From positions 1,302,001-1,366,000 of the forward strand of contig JASPKZ010003424.1 of assembly GCA_030220185.1 (NCBI GenBank): a stretch of 64,000 nt of DNA, written 5' to 3'. The DNA is from Diploptera punctata. Lineage: Eukaryota > Arthropoda > Insecta > Blattodea > Blaberidae. A program made the position numbers and the translations under genes. The notes below the pieces were generated by a model. The model was not told the origin of the DNA. It did no database searches and worked only from the letters and a program-made list of their open reading frames with translations. This document shows positions 10,917 through 21,599 of the stretch, piece by piece (position 1 is the first letter of the stretch; every line of letters starts with the position of its first letter).

Positions 10917-11468
10917 TCAATTGATTTGGTGTTTACTTGATGAAAATCCATTTTCATGTTAATGAAATAAAAATAAAACTTAGTTTTATATGATTTTCAT
11001 ATTTATTAAAATACAAATTTGTAACAACGGTTTCAGTACTTTGTACCTTATTCAGATGAATTTCATCATGATTACAAATTAATTTTGTTAGTACAAAGTA
11101 CTGAAACAACTGTTACGAATTTGTATTTTAATAAATATGAAAATCATATTAAATTAATGTTGAGAAGTGAACATTATGAGGTATAATCATTAAAATTCAC
11201 CAGAAAACATTTTGTTTAAAAAACTCATCTCATATGATTCATGCTTCTATGATAGCGCGATTTCAAACACAGTCGTGTTCATCCTCAGCCATAACTCCGA
11301 CTTTCGTCAGTCGGAGTTAAGGGTGAGGATGAACATGACAGTGTCTGAAACTGCGGTATCACGGAAGCATGAATCCTATGAGGTGAGTTGTTTAAACAAA
11401 ATGTTCTCCAATGATTTTTAATAAATGTGAAAATCGTTTAAAACTTTGTTTTATTTTTATTTAATTAA
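10917..11468. mobile_element. Penelope-derived short copy P2, interrupted by H8
   Basis: Starts attcaattgatttggtgttt like the intact Penelope copy at 18920. An inverted then direct copy of the terminal region follows (gattttcatatttatt and aataaatatgaaaatc), ending gttttatttttatttaatta. Imperfect 12-bp TSD: aataaaaagtat at 10905-10916 against aataataagtat at 11469-11480. No coding part. Hairpin H8 sits inside its right terminus. Confidence 0.8.
11146..11420. mobile_element. Hairpin element H8 nested in P2
   Basis: Head block gaagtgaacattatgaggt, outer arm gaaaacattttgtttaaa, arms CTCATCTCATATGATTC and GAATCCTATGAGGTGAG. The P2 sequence ataaatRtgaaaatc is present on both sides (11131-11145, 11421-11435), consistent with a TSD. 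The arms are closely related to H1. Confidence 0.85.
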
Positions 11469-11484
11469 AATAATAAGTATGTTT

Positions 11485-12040
11485 TTGATTTTTTATGTTA
11501 TAAAAATTGTAAATATTCTATAGTTTATGTGATTATAGTATTAAAAAGTTATCCCAATACAGCAGACGTGGCAATCATGTACTCAATATGACTTCACAAT
11601 GACGTTGCACAACGCAACCCACAATGCACATGACGTAATGTGAAAATGAATAGGTTGGCAGCGTCAGCAGTGGACTTGCTACAGAGTACAGTAGTGAGTA
11701 GTTAGTACACAAACTTCAATCGAACTATTTAGGTTTCAAAGTATATATGATATGAGAGTTCGCCCCTGATTGTTCAGTATGCACTGCAAGTGGAGGGGAT
11801 TGCACTTGCTATATGCCTGCAACATCATACTTGCAAGACCTCATTGAGTACATGACTGCCAATGCCTGAACTACAGGACTTATGAGACTCTTGGAGTGGT
11901 AGGAAGTTAAAGCTCCCACTGTTATAGGCAATCAACATCCTCAGAACATAAGTTTAGTACTCATTTCCATTAGAGGCTGAATAGATCTTTGGCATATAGT
12001 ATATAGTCTTAACTAACTACACTAAGGTATAGAAGCTTTT
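11485..12040. other. Intron, no identified feature
   Basis: Less AT-rich around 11560-11720 (gacgttgcacaacgcaaccc). No family resemblance found. Confidence 0.4.
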
Positions 12041-12044
12041 TAAT

Positions 12045-12395
12045 TTGCAATCTTTGTGGCAGCCAGATGCTGCAAGTGGTTGGGCACGCTCCCTTTATCT
12101 CTGGGATCCGAGTTCATATCTCGGTTTTACCATTTGAGATTGTTAGTGGACAAATTGGAGCCAGAACAGGTTTTTCTCAGGGTTTCTTCTGTTTTCCTTG
12201 CCAAAATCTACATTCAATCACTTCTTCATAGTTACCTCATTTATTTAGTTTAATTAAATTTTATCTGCTCCTATAATGGTGTGATTGGCCTAATCAATGG
12301 CAACAGTGTGTATAATAGACCTTCAATAGTAGGGTTCATCTCAGCTCATCATCTGATCTGGCACTTTGTTGGACATGAGTAGAAAAGAATCTTTG
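12045..12395 (+). repeat. SINE family S4, copy 1
   Basis: Shares a long body with 23330-23665: ggagccagaacaggtttttc, tttcttctgttttccttgcc and a tail with accttcaata. The 5' part (gcaagtggttgggcacgctc, then gggatccgagttcatatctc) looks like degraded box A and box B of a tRNA. Confidence 0.72.
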
Positions 12396-12619
12396 TATTA
12401 AAAAATCACAAAAAATACTTTCTGAAGCAACATTATTAATTTATTTTGAGTTGTATTTTGACTCGCCTCCTATTTCAAAATACAACTCAAAATATTGTCG
12501 ACGATGGCACAGGGTTTTTCTTTAAAGTATTTGGACTTAAATAAATACACTGATGTTATGTGAAATGTTTCTTTTCACTTTATTTTCTTCTCACAATTAT
12601 CACTAAATCTTCTATCACA

Positions 12620-13400
12620 ATTTTATCTTACAGCTATTCTTCTTTTAATGTTTTTTTCGACAATCACTTATCACCCAATTACAGACACAGTACTTCCTCA
12701 CAGTTTCACTTACAATATAACCTCTCGCTATCTGACATGGGACTAGGGGGTCGTTCCACTCTCACCACAATTTATAGGCGAGTAGACGGAAATTTCCAGG
12801 TCCATGAACGAGATGTTTCGACATGAAACCCTCTAGTCTTCCGATGTTTCTCGAATAGGGGGAATGGATATTCGTAGAAGTCTCTGGTTTAATAGCCTAG
12901 ACATATTAGTGGACCTTGGACTTGCGATTGGCTACTCACCAATCCAATCCACCAATGCGAGGTTTCTATCGCCAGCCCATGCAGTTTAAACTATGCTACT
13001 ACAACGCGTCACAATATATTAAAATAAACCTCATAGTGTTATTTCCTAACATTATTAATGCTTATACTTTTTAGCAATTTATTTGAAAATTAATTTGAAA
13101 TCATTATTTTGATAGTAATAAATTTGTTTAGTAATAAAAATATTATCTACTTAATTAAATTTTATATTAAAGAAAACAAAAAAAAAATTCACCTCTTTGA
13201 TGACGTGATAAAATATGCAAATCCTACATAATAATAAATAAATGGTGAGAGTGGAATGACCCCCTAGTCCCGTGTCAGATAGCGAGAGGTTATATTGTAA
13301 GTGAAACTGTGAGGAAGTACTATGTCTGTAATTGGGTGATAAGTGATTGTCGAAAAAAACATTAAAAGAAGAATAGCAGATAAAATTGTGATTGAAGAAG
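12620..13400. repeat. Large inverted repeat with internal head block
   Basis: 12640-12765 (acttatcacccaattacaga, tataacctctcgctatctga) is the reverse complement of about 13245-13385. Between the arms lie a GC-richer segment (12780-13010) and a reversed head block at about 13027-13047 (acctcatagtgttatttcc). Short ORFs sharing FNVFFDNHLSPNYRHSTSSQ in both arms are artefacts of this duplication. Confidence 0.8.
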
Positions 13401-13754
13401 AAAAAAAATGATGAGCCTATCATAAAGACTTCCTGTAAGTTAGATCAAATCGTGGTAATAGGTTTATTTCTGGGTTCTAATGCTATAATTTTTTTTTTAC
13501 TCGCGAAATAAGTATGAGATAGGTAAAGACATACAAGATAAAATTTTCCACACTCTATTTAATTTTTTTTTGCCTTAGTTTGAAATCACTTGTATGAAAA
13601 TTCAAATATATAAATTGTTTCAACATATTCTCTGCCTCAATAATTGTCATGTTACTTCTTCCAGATCTCGTGCATCTTAAATCACTTTTGTGATGAACTG
13701 ATCAATACTATAAATTATGCTGTGTCTTTAGGCATCCTCAATTGTGAGACAGAT

Positions 13755-13776
13755 TGTATGTATGTATGTATGTATT
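13755..13776. repeat. (TGTA)n microsatellite
   Basis: Several tandem tgta units. Confidence 0.9.
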
Positions 13777-13847
13777 TACCCCGTAAGTCCCACTGGGGAC
13801 AAATGTGCTCCATAGCAGGAGTTTCTTAACCAAGCTAGTTTAGTTAT

Positions 13848-14131
13848 TAACTAATAAATAGTGAGTTGTGAAATCTCATCTCATTCTCCATGATCTTGAA
13901 GCATGGGACTGCAATTTCTGAAGGCACCCTCCTATCTTCAGACATCTTTACAAGTTGTAATGATCTTTACAATTTGTAAAGACGTCTGAAGAGAGGAGGG
14001 ATGCGTCCATGAACTGCAGTCCTGTGCTTGTAGATCATGGAGTATGAGGTGAGATTTCACAACTCACTATTTATTAGTTATTACCTTGAAAACCTCATAA
14101 TGTTATTTCCCATAATTAATTTATGATGTAA
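13848..14131. mobile_element. Hairpin element H10
   Basis: Outer arms attaactaataaatagtgag and the complement ctcactatttattagttat; inner arms around cattctccatgatc. Head block on the right as complement (acctcataatgttatttccc). TSD tttagttat at 13839-13847 and 14132-14140. Confidence 0.88.
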
Positions 14132-14272
14132 TTTAGTTATGCTTATTTACCTGCACATATCAATGAGTTAAATGTGGTTAGCACATCACCTCAATGATAC
14201 ATCTAGTATGCAACTAAGGTAATACTTGGATGGATGAAGATTGGTTAAATTTTGTACACATACCTTTTTATT

Positions 14273-14615
14273 GTCCACCGCTGTGGTCTCGAGGTAGCGT
14301 GCTGCCTTCTCACGCAGCGGGCCCGGGTTCGATCCCCGGTCGGGGCAGTTTTTCTGGGTGAGGTTTTTATTGGGGTTTTTCCTCACCTGTAAGACTAATG
14401 TCAGAAAAACTTTAAGGCCCAAACGGTCCCCGAAATCATATGGCCATCACTATCATCCTTATCATTATCATCATCACCATCATCCTTCACCGTTGTGGAA
14501 AGCAACGGGAAGCTACCACACCTACACAATTCCCTAGTATAGCTGCAAGCATAGCATGGAAATGCTATGATTGCAGTGAAGGACCTGCCTTTGCACGAAT
14601 TACTGTGGACCTTTT
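14273..14615 (+). repeat. tRNA-derived SINE (family S1), full copy
   Basis: The 5' tRNA-like head has box A-like tggtctcgaggtagcgtg and box B ggttcgatccc at 14326-14336. The body is agtttttctgggtgaggttt ... cccaaacggtccccgaaatc, with a variable ATC/ATT microsatellite and the tail tgattgcagtgaaggacctg. The same body recurs at 26736-27010. Confidence 0.88.
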
Positions 14616-14689
14616 TATTTAGACTTGCCATGTGAGACAGTTTACTATAATAAAATTCATAAATTATGACCAACCTAATGACCTTATGG

Positions 14690-15135
14690 GCTGAGCTTCT
14701 GACAGTAGATCACAGGTACGATTCCTGTTTTGACCAGAGGACATTTTCTTTATAGGAAATTATTCTTGGTTTGACCATGATCTGGGATTTAGATTAAGTT
14801 TAGGTTTAAGTTTCCTGCGCCATAGCCAAGTGGTTTAAGGTATCATGTCTTTGAGCAGAGGTACAGGACTTGTCATAGGGAAGAAATTTTCTTGTGTAAT
14901 TTCAGCCAATATGGGATCAGTGCCCACCCAGCAACATGATGAATTTGAGTAATTGCAATAAGTATCAGCTCCAGGTTGAGAAAACCAGCTTTAATGGCTG
15001 GGAACTCAAAATGCTGACCACATGTCACCCCTATATTAGGTAGATGATCGTTCACCTATGCGATTAACATATGTGGATATGACACCTGTTGCCGGCTGAT
15101 AGGCCAAGGGTTTTCTAGGCCTGTTGTACTATGGA
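14690..15135 (+). repeat. tRNA-derived SINE (family S5)
   Basis: Box A-like catagccaagtggtttaagg around 14820-14840. The body has ctcaaaatgctgaccacatg, then gatatgacacctgttgccgg and ggccaagggttttctaggcc. This resembles a widespread insect SINE body that I recognise only in outline. The segment 14690-14760 carries another box B-like piece. Confidence 0.6.
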
Positions 15136-15871
15136 TTTTTTAAAATATTTTTCATATCAGGGATAATGTAACTCTGCTTTCCAGGTGCCCCAAACTCAGA
15201 AGTGGCATACAATAATTGTAATTGGCCAAATTATTCTGCCTACACCATAGGTCTTTACCAGAAATGTTTTAAGACAATCTTATGGCATTGGGCAAACAAT
15301 TTTAGATTTAATATTAAATTACACTGGTCAACATGTTTTTTGTCTCATGAGTACCAATAGTTGTACTTAATGCAGTTTTTTATCATGTTTTCAAATATGT
15401 ATTCAGAATTTCTCCATCACCCACAGTTTTTTTATTTCAATTTCAATTAATGGATTTAAATAATTATTTTTTTAATAAACTTTTTTTGTCCATTTGTCCA
15501 TTGTAAAATAAAAGCAAATGAGCTAACTCAGGAGATTTCAGCTTTGAAAAAGAGATATCAAGGCAAATGGAATCCTAATATGCTGGCCGATTATTGTTGG
15601 ATCATCAAGAGGGATGCTCCACAGGAGAAATATAGCAGAAAATCATCATTTCTTACTTTCTGGGTGAGTCCGAATGTTTGAATATTGTGTAGTTACGAAT
15701 GTAGAAAATATTGAAGTGTTTGAAATTATAAATTCCTGTCTCTCGGAAACCTTGCACGATGGAAAAAAACCGATTTCATATTTGAATTTAGGAGAAAAAA
15801 TACTATTAGAATCACATATTTTTCTTTCTGAGACAAAAAAAAAAGTTGTTTTTTTTTTGTCGCTCAGTGTT

Positions 15872-16355
15872 ATTAATACCTCATAGTGTCAACATTAAAA
15901 TTAAAATATAAAATTATGTATTTTAAAGGTCTGCCTCCTCAACTTCTTAGATTATTAAAAAAATGTAGGCCTTTCGGAACTAGTCCCCATCATCAGCAGA
16001 AATGAAGGAGGTCTAATGTCATTGACCCTCGATTGAAGTACTGGGCATGTTCTCATTTAGAATAAGTTGTTATTTATTCTAAATGAGGATGCGCCCAGTG
16101 TAAACAATCCTCTCTATAAAATTATCACAAGCAAGCCAGTACTTCAACGAGGATCAATGACATTATACCTGCTTCCTTTCTGCTGATGATGGGACTAGTC
16201 AAAAAAAAGGTACAGTTTTTTAATAATCTAACAAGTTTAGGAGACAGACCTACAAGGTACATAATTTTTTATTATGATTTTAATATTGTGACTACACCTC
16301 AACAGAGTTTTACTATGAATTTTATTAATGTTGATCTCATAGTGTTACTTCCTAC
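15872..16355. mobile_element. Hairpin element H11
   Basis: Reversed head-like blocks at both ends (acctcatagtgtcaac at about 15879 and ctcatagtgttacttcctac at about 16333). Long imperfect arms: ggaggtctaatgtcattgac pairs with the 16150-16180 region. The minus strand of the left arm contains CTGATGATGGGGACTAGTTC followed by CGAAAGGCC; the right arm has the same core with GAAA lost. Confidence 0.78.
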
Positions 16356-16429
16356 AAATGTTGAAATTTTAAATTACTGAAAAAATTCTCAAACATGTTA
16401 GTTAATAAATAAAATAATAATTGTTCACA

Positions 16430-16985
16430 GTAAAATTATTATTAATAATAAAGTATTAGAACAAACTAACACATTTAACTACCTCGGATATCAAGTTGCA
16501 TACAAAGATGAAAAAAAGATTTTAGTCAAAAAATTATAAAATTGAACAGAGTAACAGGAATTATAAATAATATTTTCAAGCCAAACACAATACAGCAACA
16601 CACATGAACTAGAATTTATAAAATACTGGCCAGACCCATATTATGTTACAGCAGCGAGGCCTGGACAATTTGCAGTGTAGATGAACAAATACTAACTGCC
16701 GCAGAAATGAAATTTATGACGTACTGCAGGTTACTCAAGAACAGAACATAAAAGGAATTCTGAGATTCTCAAAAAATTACAAACAGAATCAATCATAGAA
16801 TTTGTACAAAAATATAGAAACAACTGGAAATCTTGCATAAGAAGAATGAGCCGAAGAATAATACCACGTCAAATCTTAAATTATCAGCCACTAGGCAAAA
16901 GATCTTTGGGCATACCCTTCAAACGTTGGATTGAGACCGTAACAGACCTCTAGGTCTATCACATAAAATGAAAAAGAAGAAGAAA
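16430..16985 (+). pseudogene. RTE-like fragment, family C
   Basis: Degenerate + strand frames: EQTNTFNYLGYQVAY near the start, SSEAWTICSVDEQ in the middle, and NNWKSCIRRMSRR then PLGKRSLGIPFKRWIETV near the end. The order matches the tail of non-LTR reverse transcriptases; the same family is at 34125-34700 (-), 51833-52350 (-) and 56530-56945 (+). Truncated at the 5' side and interrupted by frameshifts. Confidence 0.75.
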
Positions 16986-17079
16986 TATTAATTAATTCTC
17001 ATCATCCCATCAAGTACGAGTATATTGTAATAGTCCTTGAAAAACTGTTATGGTCTACAGAAAAAAATTCATTTCATCT

Positions 17080-17512
17080 ATTTTAATACAATATATTTGG
17101 GAATTTTAACATTATGAGGTTTTATTAATAAGAATCAAATGATCAATTGAGTTGGTGTTTACTTGATGAAAATCCATATTCATTAATTAAATAAAAATAA
17201 AACGTAGTTTTATTTGATTTTCATATTTATTATATAATTCAGTAACAGCTGTTTCAAGTATGAAAATCAAATAAAACTACATTTTATTTTTATTTAATTA
17301 ATATGAATCAAATGAGTCGTGAATTCTTCTTACCTCATACTTCTATGTTTCTTTAAACACAGCACCACAGTATCGGAGAACAGTCTTCTCCATCATCAAT
17401 TGACAGTTGTGAAAACATCTGATGATGGAGAAGATTGTTCTCCGATACTGCGGTGCTGTGTTTAAAAAAACATAGAAGTATGAGGTAAGAAGAATTCACA
17501 ATTCATTTGATT
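17080..17512. mobile_element. Hairpin element H12 with nested Penelope fragment
   Basis: 13-bp TSD attcatttcatct at 17067-17079 and 17513-17525. Head ggaattttaacattatgaggt; arms acctcatacttctatgtttc and gaaacata..gtatgaggt. The right arm reads CTGATGATGGAGAAGATTGT then TCTCCGATAC, a hammerhead-like core with GAAAC changed to GATAC. A Penelope fragment interrupts the left outer arm. Confidence 0.9.
17143..17304. mobile_element. Penelope-derived short copy P3
   Basis: Starts tcaattgagttggtgtttac and ends ttatttaattaatat, with an inverted-then-direct terminal segment, as in P1 but without coding sequence. Flanked by the 11-bp duplication gaatcaaatga (17132-17142, 17305-17315), which proves secondary insertion into H12. 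Confidence 0.9.
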
Positions 17513-17604
17513 ATTCATTTCATCTCTTCAGGAAAAGTCCCAGCAATATTTCCTCATCTTGTAATAATTGATTACATATATGAAAAATTAATATCCTCTT
17601 TAAT

Positions 17605-17880
17605 ATATTTGAAGAGAAAAATGATATAGTCAGACTGGGATTTGAACTCAAGACGATATTTGAACAACACGAAAAAAGCCAGAAGGAATTTTAAAATTAT
17701 TCTCGTAATAAATTTTTTAATTGCTGGGTTTTAGTTTTCACATTTTAGTAAGGTTTATTTATTTTGCAAAAGGAAAATTAATGTCTGAACCAGGATTCGT
17801 ACCCAAACTTCTGACTTCTTCATATGCCATTCTCTACGTCTAGCATTGTGATCGGACAGCTTCTAGTTCAAGAAGACATT
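17605..17880 (-). repeat. tRNA-like SINE remnants
   Basis: tatttgaagagaaaaatgat then gggatttgaactc repeats the 2870 family tail; 17770-17870 has a second minus-strand box B-like gattcgtaccc. Both are degraded. Confidence 0.5.
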
Positions 17881-17924
17881 AATGAGAATGTACACATTCA
17901 GTTATAGCCAGTAAAGATTTTTAT

Positions 17925-18565
17925 TTATCATAAGTAATGCCACGTGTGATTTCCAAATTATCGATAAATTCACGACTCGAGGAGTGAATTTATCTAGAGA
18001 ATTTGGAAATCAAGAGTGGCATTTGTTAGGACTATTTAATGAATAAAATTAAGCTGTTTACCCACAAATCATTGTTTAACTATAGTTATTTTAAAATATT
18101 TAAGTACTTAATGTAAACGGCGATGTTTGAAAATAAATCAGAAATGTGAGGTTATGTTCATTCATTGCTGCTTGATCATATTATTTATTGCCAAATAAGA
18201 TCGCAATAATGTAAGAGTGCACTCAAGTGGAGAAATAGTGAAACACATCAAACTATATATCATAATCAATATTACGGGTTATTCATTTATTTTTTAGTAA
18301 ACAACTTAGTAAAATCAAGGAATCTTTTCAATATGCTATATTCAATGTATTTGTTGGAGAAAAATAATGCTTTGACCTGTTCAGAACATTAAAAAGGAGG
18401 AGCTTTCTTTATCACAAAAGCAGGAGTTGATAAAGATATCGATAAAGAGCGAGGTGAAACACGACTGTCATTGGTTGTAAAACAACATTCATTGAAACGT
18501 GATTGGTCATTGACTAGCATTTGTGGCATGAGTTAAATAGTCATAGCAAATGTTAAAATTTAATT
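17925..18565. repeat. Dispersed repeat D1, copy 1
   Basis: Near-identical in order to 59805-60625: atgccacgtgtgatttccaa, aggactatttaatgaataaa, aatgtaaacggcgatgtttg, gattggtcattgactagcat. An internal inverted repeat (gatttccaaat / atttggaaatc) lies near its left end. No coding potential seen; class unknown. Confidence 0.8.
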
Positions 18566-19401
18566 ATAACTTTAAAAAAAGATGTTATTTATTTAATGTA
18601 CTTACATAATCCACACATCTAGTTTTTTTATATTAAATTAAAAAAAAACACTTTTTCTTTATATATTTCATGTATGTACGGCAATAACATATGTTTTTAG
18701 TTTTTAGCCAAACACTCTTTACCATCAAATTGATTTGGGCTCAGTATGGAATTCCCTTTAATAAGTTTTAATGTCTTATAGCAAGTAGTACTACCTACTA
18801 AAATGATAAGGGTTCTTAACCTGGTCTCTGTGCGAAGCTTGTTAATAATCTTTTGTGCTTCTAAAGCTGGCATTCTCACGATATAGTCCTTTTTTCCCCA
18901 AATAGCATAGTTTTTAAAAAATCAATTGAGTTGGTGTTTACTTGATGAAAATCCATATTTATTAATTAAATAAAAATAAAACTTAGTTTTATTTGATTTT
19001 CATATTTATTATATAATTCAGTGACAGCTGTTTTGGTACACTGTACCTTCTTCAGACATGTTAACAAATTATGAATTGTGTTCCAACTGATCTAAGCAAC
19101 AATACAACAATATTTATTTAAATGTTTTAATTTTACAAAGGGGATTCATTCAAATCAAGTTGAGAATTTAACAGTTTTTTACTACTTTTAAATTTATTAA
19201 TTTCTACAGCCTCCAAAAGATCTAACTTCTTACCCTTATCACAAATATGTAAAATTTCAAAATTTGGATCGAAACAATGATTAAATTGGAATAGGTGGTT
19301 AGCATATTTTGAATTTTATAAATTTCTGTTATATGCTCTCATGTGTTCCTTTATCCGAGAGATAAAAGGTCTACCAGTTTGTCCTATATAGACATTGTCA
19401 C

Positions 19402-20625
19402 ATGTGCCACACTTCAATTTATATATACCTGATATTTTTTTTTTATGTAAAGAATCTGTTTCCCAGTATACCTACTATTGATGTAATAGAGATTATTAAT
19501 AGAATGTTACTAACTAACAAAGTGAATGGTTTTGTAGTTGAAGAAATATTACACACTCTTAAAACATGCTTACATCAAAATTACTTTGAATTTAATAACA
19601 AATTGTACATAGCTAAAGATGGTTTGATTATGGGTAATCCGTTGAGCCCTCTTTTGGCAGAGATTTTTATGGATGACTTAGAACAAACCATACATAAGAA
19701 TGTATTAGCTAGAAATGTTCTATTTTGGTATCGTTATGTAGATGATGTCATAGCAGGCTTCACAGGAACCAAAAGACAATTGAATTCCTTTTTAAATTTT
19801 ATTAATAACATTCACAGAAGTATTAATTTCACAATGGAATTAGAAACAAATAATAGTATAAATTTCTTGGATTTATTAATAAAACTCATTGATAATAAGT
19901 TTGAGTTTGGTATCTTTCACAAACCATCTCATACTGATACCACTATCCATAGTTCTTCTCTTCACCCATATACTCATAAGATGGCAGCCTTTAATAGTTA
20001 CATTCATAGACTTTTAAATATCCCTCTTTCACCCTTGGAATATAATAATGAATTGAATATTATTAAACAATTGGCTGTTAATAATGACCCTGAAATTATA
20101 AAATGTTTAATTAAGAAGGTTCATTACAAAAAAGCAATTAACAAAGTTTTTCCTGTAACCAAAGAAAACAATAAGAAATATGTCGTAATGTCATACATAG
20201 GCCCACTTTCAAATAAAATATCTAAACACTTTAAAAAGTTGAACATTAATGTGACATTTAAAACTAATAAAACTCTACAAAATATAATAAAAAACAATAA
20301 AACCAAAACAAAAAAAGAAAAATTATCAGGTGTATATAAATTGAAGTGTGGCACATGTGACAATGTCTATATAGGACAAACTGGTAGACCTTTTATCTCT
20401 CGGATAAAGGAACACATGAGAGCATACAACAGAAATTTAGAAAATTCAAAATATGCTAACCACCTATTCCAATTTAATCATTGTTTCGATCCAAATTTTG
20501 AAATTTTACATATTTGTGATAAGGATAAGAAGTTAGATCTTTTGGAGGCTGTAGAAATTAATAAATTTAAAAGTAGTAAAAAACTGTTAAATTCTCAACT
20601 TGATTTGAATGAAAAATTTAAATAA
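19402..20625 (+). CDS. Penelope-like RT + GIY-YIG protein, N-truncated
   Basis: 407 codons. The real body begins near VKNLFPSIP (RT motif A region). The first ~15 residues derive from the inverted repeat and are not native, so the ATG is fortuitous and the N-terminal RT motifs are missing. Seen in order: GLIMGNPLSPLLAEIFMDDL (motif B), WYRYVDDVIAGF (catalytic YVDD), INFLDLLI, then C-terminal GVYKLKCGTCDNVYIGQTGR and RIKEHMRAYNR. The last two form the GIY-YIG-type nuclease with YIG, the downstream Arg and a KYANHLFQFNH segment. RT plus C-terminal GIY-YIG defines Penelope-like elements. The frame is open throughout, so insertion is recent, but the N-truncation makes it probably non-functional. 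Confidence 0.93.
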   Translation: MCHTSIYIYLIFFFYVKNLFPSIPTIDVIEIINRMLLTNKVNGFVVEEILHTLKTCLHQNYFEFNNKLYIAKDGLIMGNPLSPLLAEIFMDDLEQTIHKNVLARNVLFWYRYVDDVIAGFTGTKRQLNSFLNFINNIHRSINFTMELETNNSINFLDLLIKLIDNKFEFGIFHKPSHTDTTIHSSSLHPYTHKMAAFNSYIHRLLNIPLSPLEYNNELNIIKQLAVNNDPEIIKCLIKKVHYKKAINKVFPVTKENNKKYVVMSYIGPLSNKISKHFKKLNINVTFKTNKTLQNIIKNNKTKTKKEKLSGVYKLKCGTCDNVYIGQTGRPFISRIKEHMRAYNRNLENSKYANHLFQFNHCFDPNFEILHICDKDKKLDLLEAVEINKFKSSKKLLNSQLDLNEKFK

Positions 20626-20675
20626 ATATTGTTGCTTAGATCAGTTGGAACACAATTCATAATTTGTTAACATGT

Positions 20676-20708
20676 CTGAAGAAGGTACAGTGTACCGAAA
20701 CAGCTGTC
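20676..20708 (+). ncRNA. Hammerhead-ribozyme-like core in P1 3' end
   Basis: CTGAAGA, one unpaired A, stem GGTAC-AGT-GTACC, then GAAA followed by CAGCTGTC. CUGANGA, stem II, GAAA, a tiny helix III and a GUC cleavage triplet are the elements of the minimal type I hammerheads known in Penelope elements. The extra A before stem II is non-canonical. In the 5' inverted copy GAAA is mutated to AAAA. Confidence 0.55.
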
Positions 20709-21059
20709 ACTGAATTATATAATAAATATGAAAATCAAATAAAACTACGTTTTATTTTTATTTAATTAATAGTTTTTAAAAGTCTGGCACAACAAGTGAG
20801 GAATTTTTTAAATGTTCTATGGCTAAAGGTACAAAGACAAACCTGGCCTTGGATACACATATCCCAGAAACTTTCATAACATAAATTATGCACCCATCTT
20901 TTGTATTGCAAAAATGTGCATAAAATACACAAGTAAATATTCTCTTGAATAATCTTTATCAAGAAACATTTTATGGATATTTAAAAATATCTGAATCTTT
21001 ATAAAGTAACATCAGTGAATCCTAACCTAGGAGCTTGTGCCTCAAATAGTGGTGTCAAA

Positions 21060-21350
21060 ATATGAAGGGGTGGCATGACTAGTTAGAAAATAGTTGAATT
21101 ATGAAATAATTCATTCAAAACTTATGCAAGAGCACTCTGCAGATGACTGAAGAATCAAAACTATATCTTTTATCAAGGGAAGAGAAAAAGATAGGTACTT
21201 AACCTCTCTGAGAACAATGGAAAATTAAAAAAAACCATGTATCTTAATGAGGGTTTGCATTGTGTATCAGTGAGAGGAAGGCTGTGTCATAAATGCCTAT
21301 ATCTAACAATGTTTGTGAAAGGACTCAGCAGCAATCAAAATAATAATTTA
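21060..21350. repeat. Dispersed repeat D2, copy 1
   Basis: Shares ctctgcagatgactgaa, a ttttatcaaKgggaga-type segment and aatgtttgtgaaaggactca with 37890-38090 in the same order. Class unknown. Confidence 0.6.
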
Positions 21351-21599
21351 TACATTTTATCCTATTATGATAGCTGTTAAAATGTTTGATATATAAAACC
21401 TATTTTGTACTTACACTAAGTTATACAGTGGAAACATGGGTATTAACAAAGAGAAATAAATGTAAAGTACAAGCAACAGATAACTGTCAAGGAGTAATAT
21501 ATTAAGACTGAAGACTTTTGAGACCATAATATTTAGGAAAATGTAATGAAAAATATATATGTGATTAGGGAGAGTGCAGATAAGATACAACCATGAACT

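Larger units (their letters stand above)
18920..20769 (+). mobile_element. Penelope-like retroelement P1 with 12-bp TSD
   Basis: Flanked by the perfect duplication tagtttttaaaa at 18908-18919 and 20770-20781. Layout: a head of about 39 bp (aatcaattgagttggtgttt), an inverted partial copy of the 3' end (about 18958-19432), the coding region, then the direct 3' end. The inverted copy covers the GIY-YIG 3' coding part and the 3' UTR with an indel of about 30 nt. This inverted pseudo-LTR arrangement is known for Penelope elements. The 3' end holds a hammerhead-like core at 20676-20708. Confidence 0.93.
18600..20965 (-). pseudogene. Unidentified coding remnant split by Penelope P1
   Basis: Outside P1 (18697-18907 and 20782-20962), minus-strand frames give coding-like text. 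On the left: AIWGKKDYIVRMPALEAQKI, then IINKLRTETRLR. On the right: KVSGICVSKARFVFVPLAIE. Frames do not join cleanly and stops occur. I do not recognise the family. It may be a retrocopy or old element into which P1 inserted. Confidence 0.3.

Noticed and set aside
12560..13423. Two ORFs sharing FNVFFDNHLSPNYRHSTSSQ
   Set aside because: Opposite arms of one inverted repeat, no family resemblance.
14273..14345. tRNA gene (box B GGTTCGATCCC)
   Set aside because: Same head plus body repeats at 23767/26736; tRNA-derived SINE.
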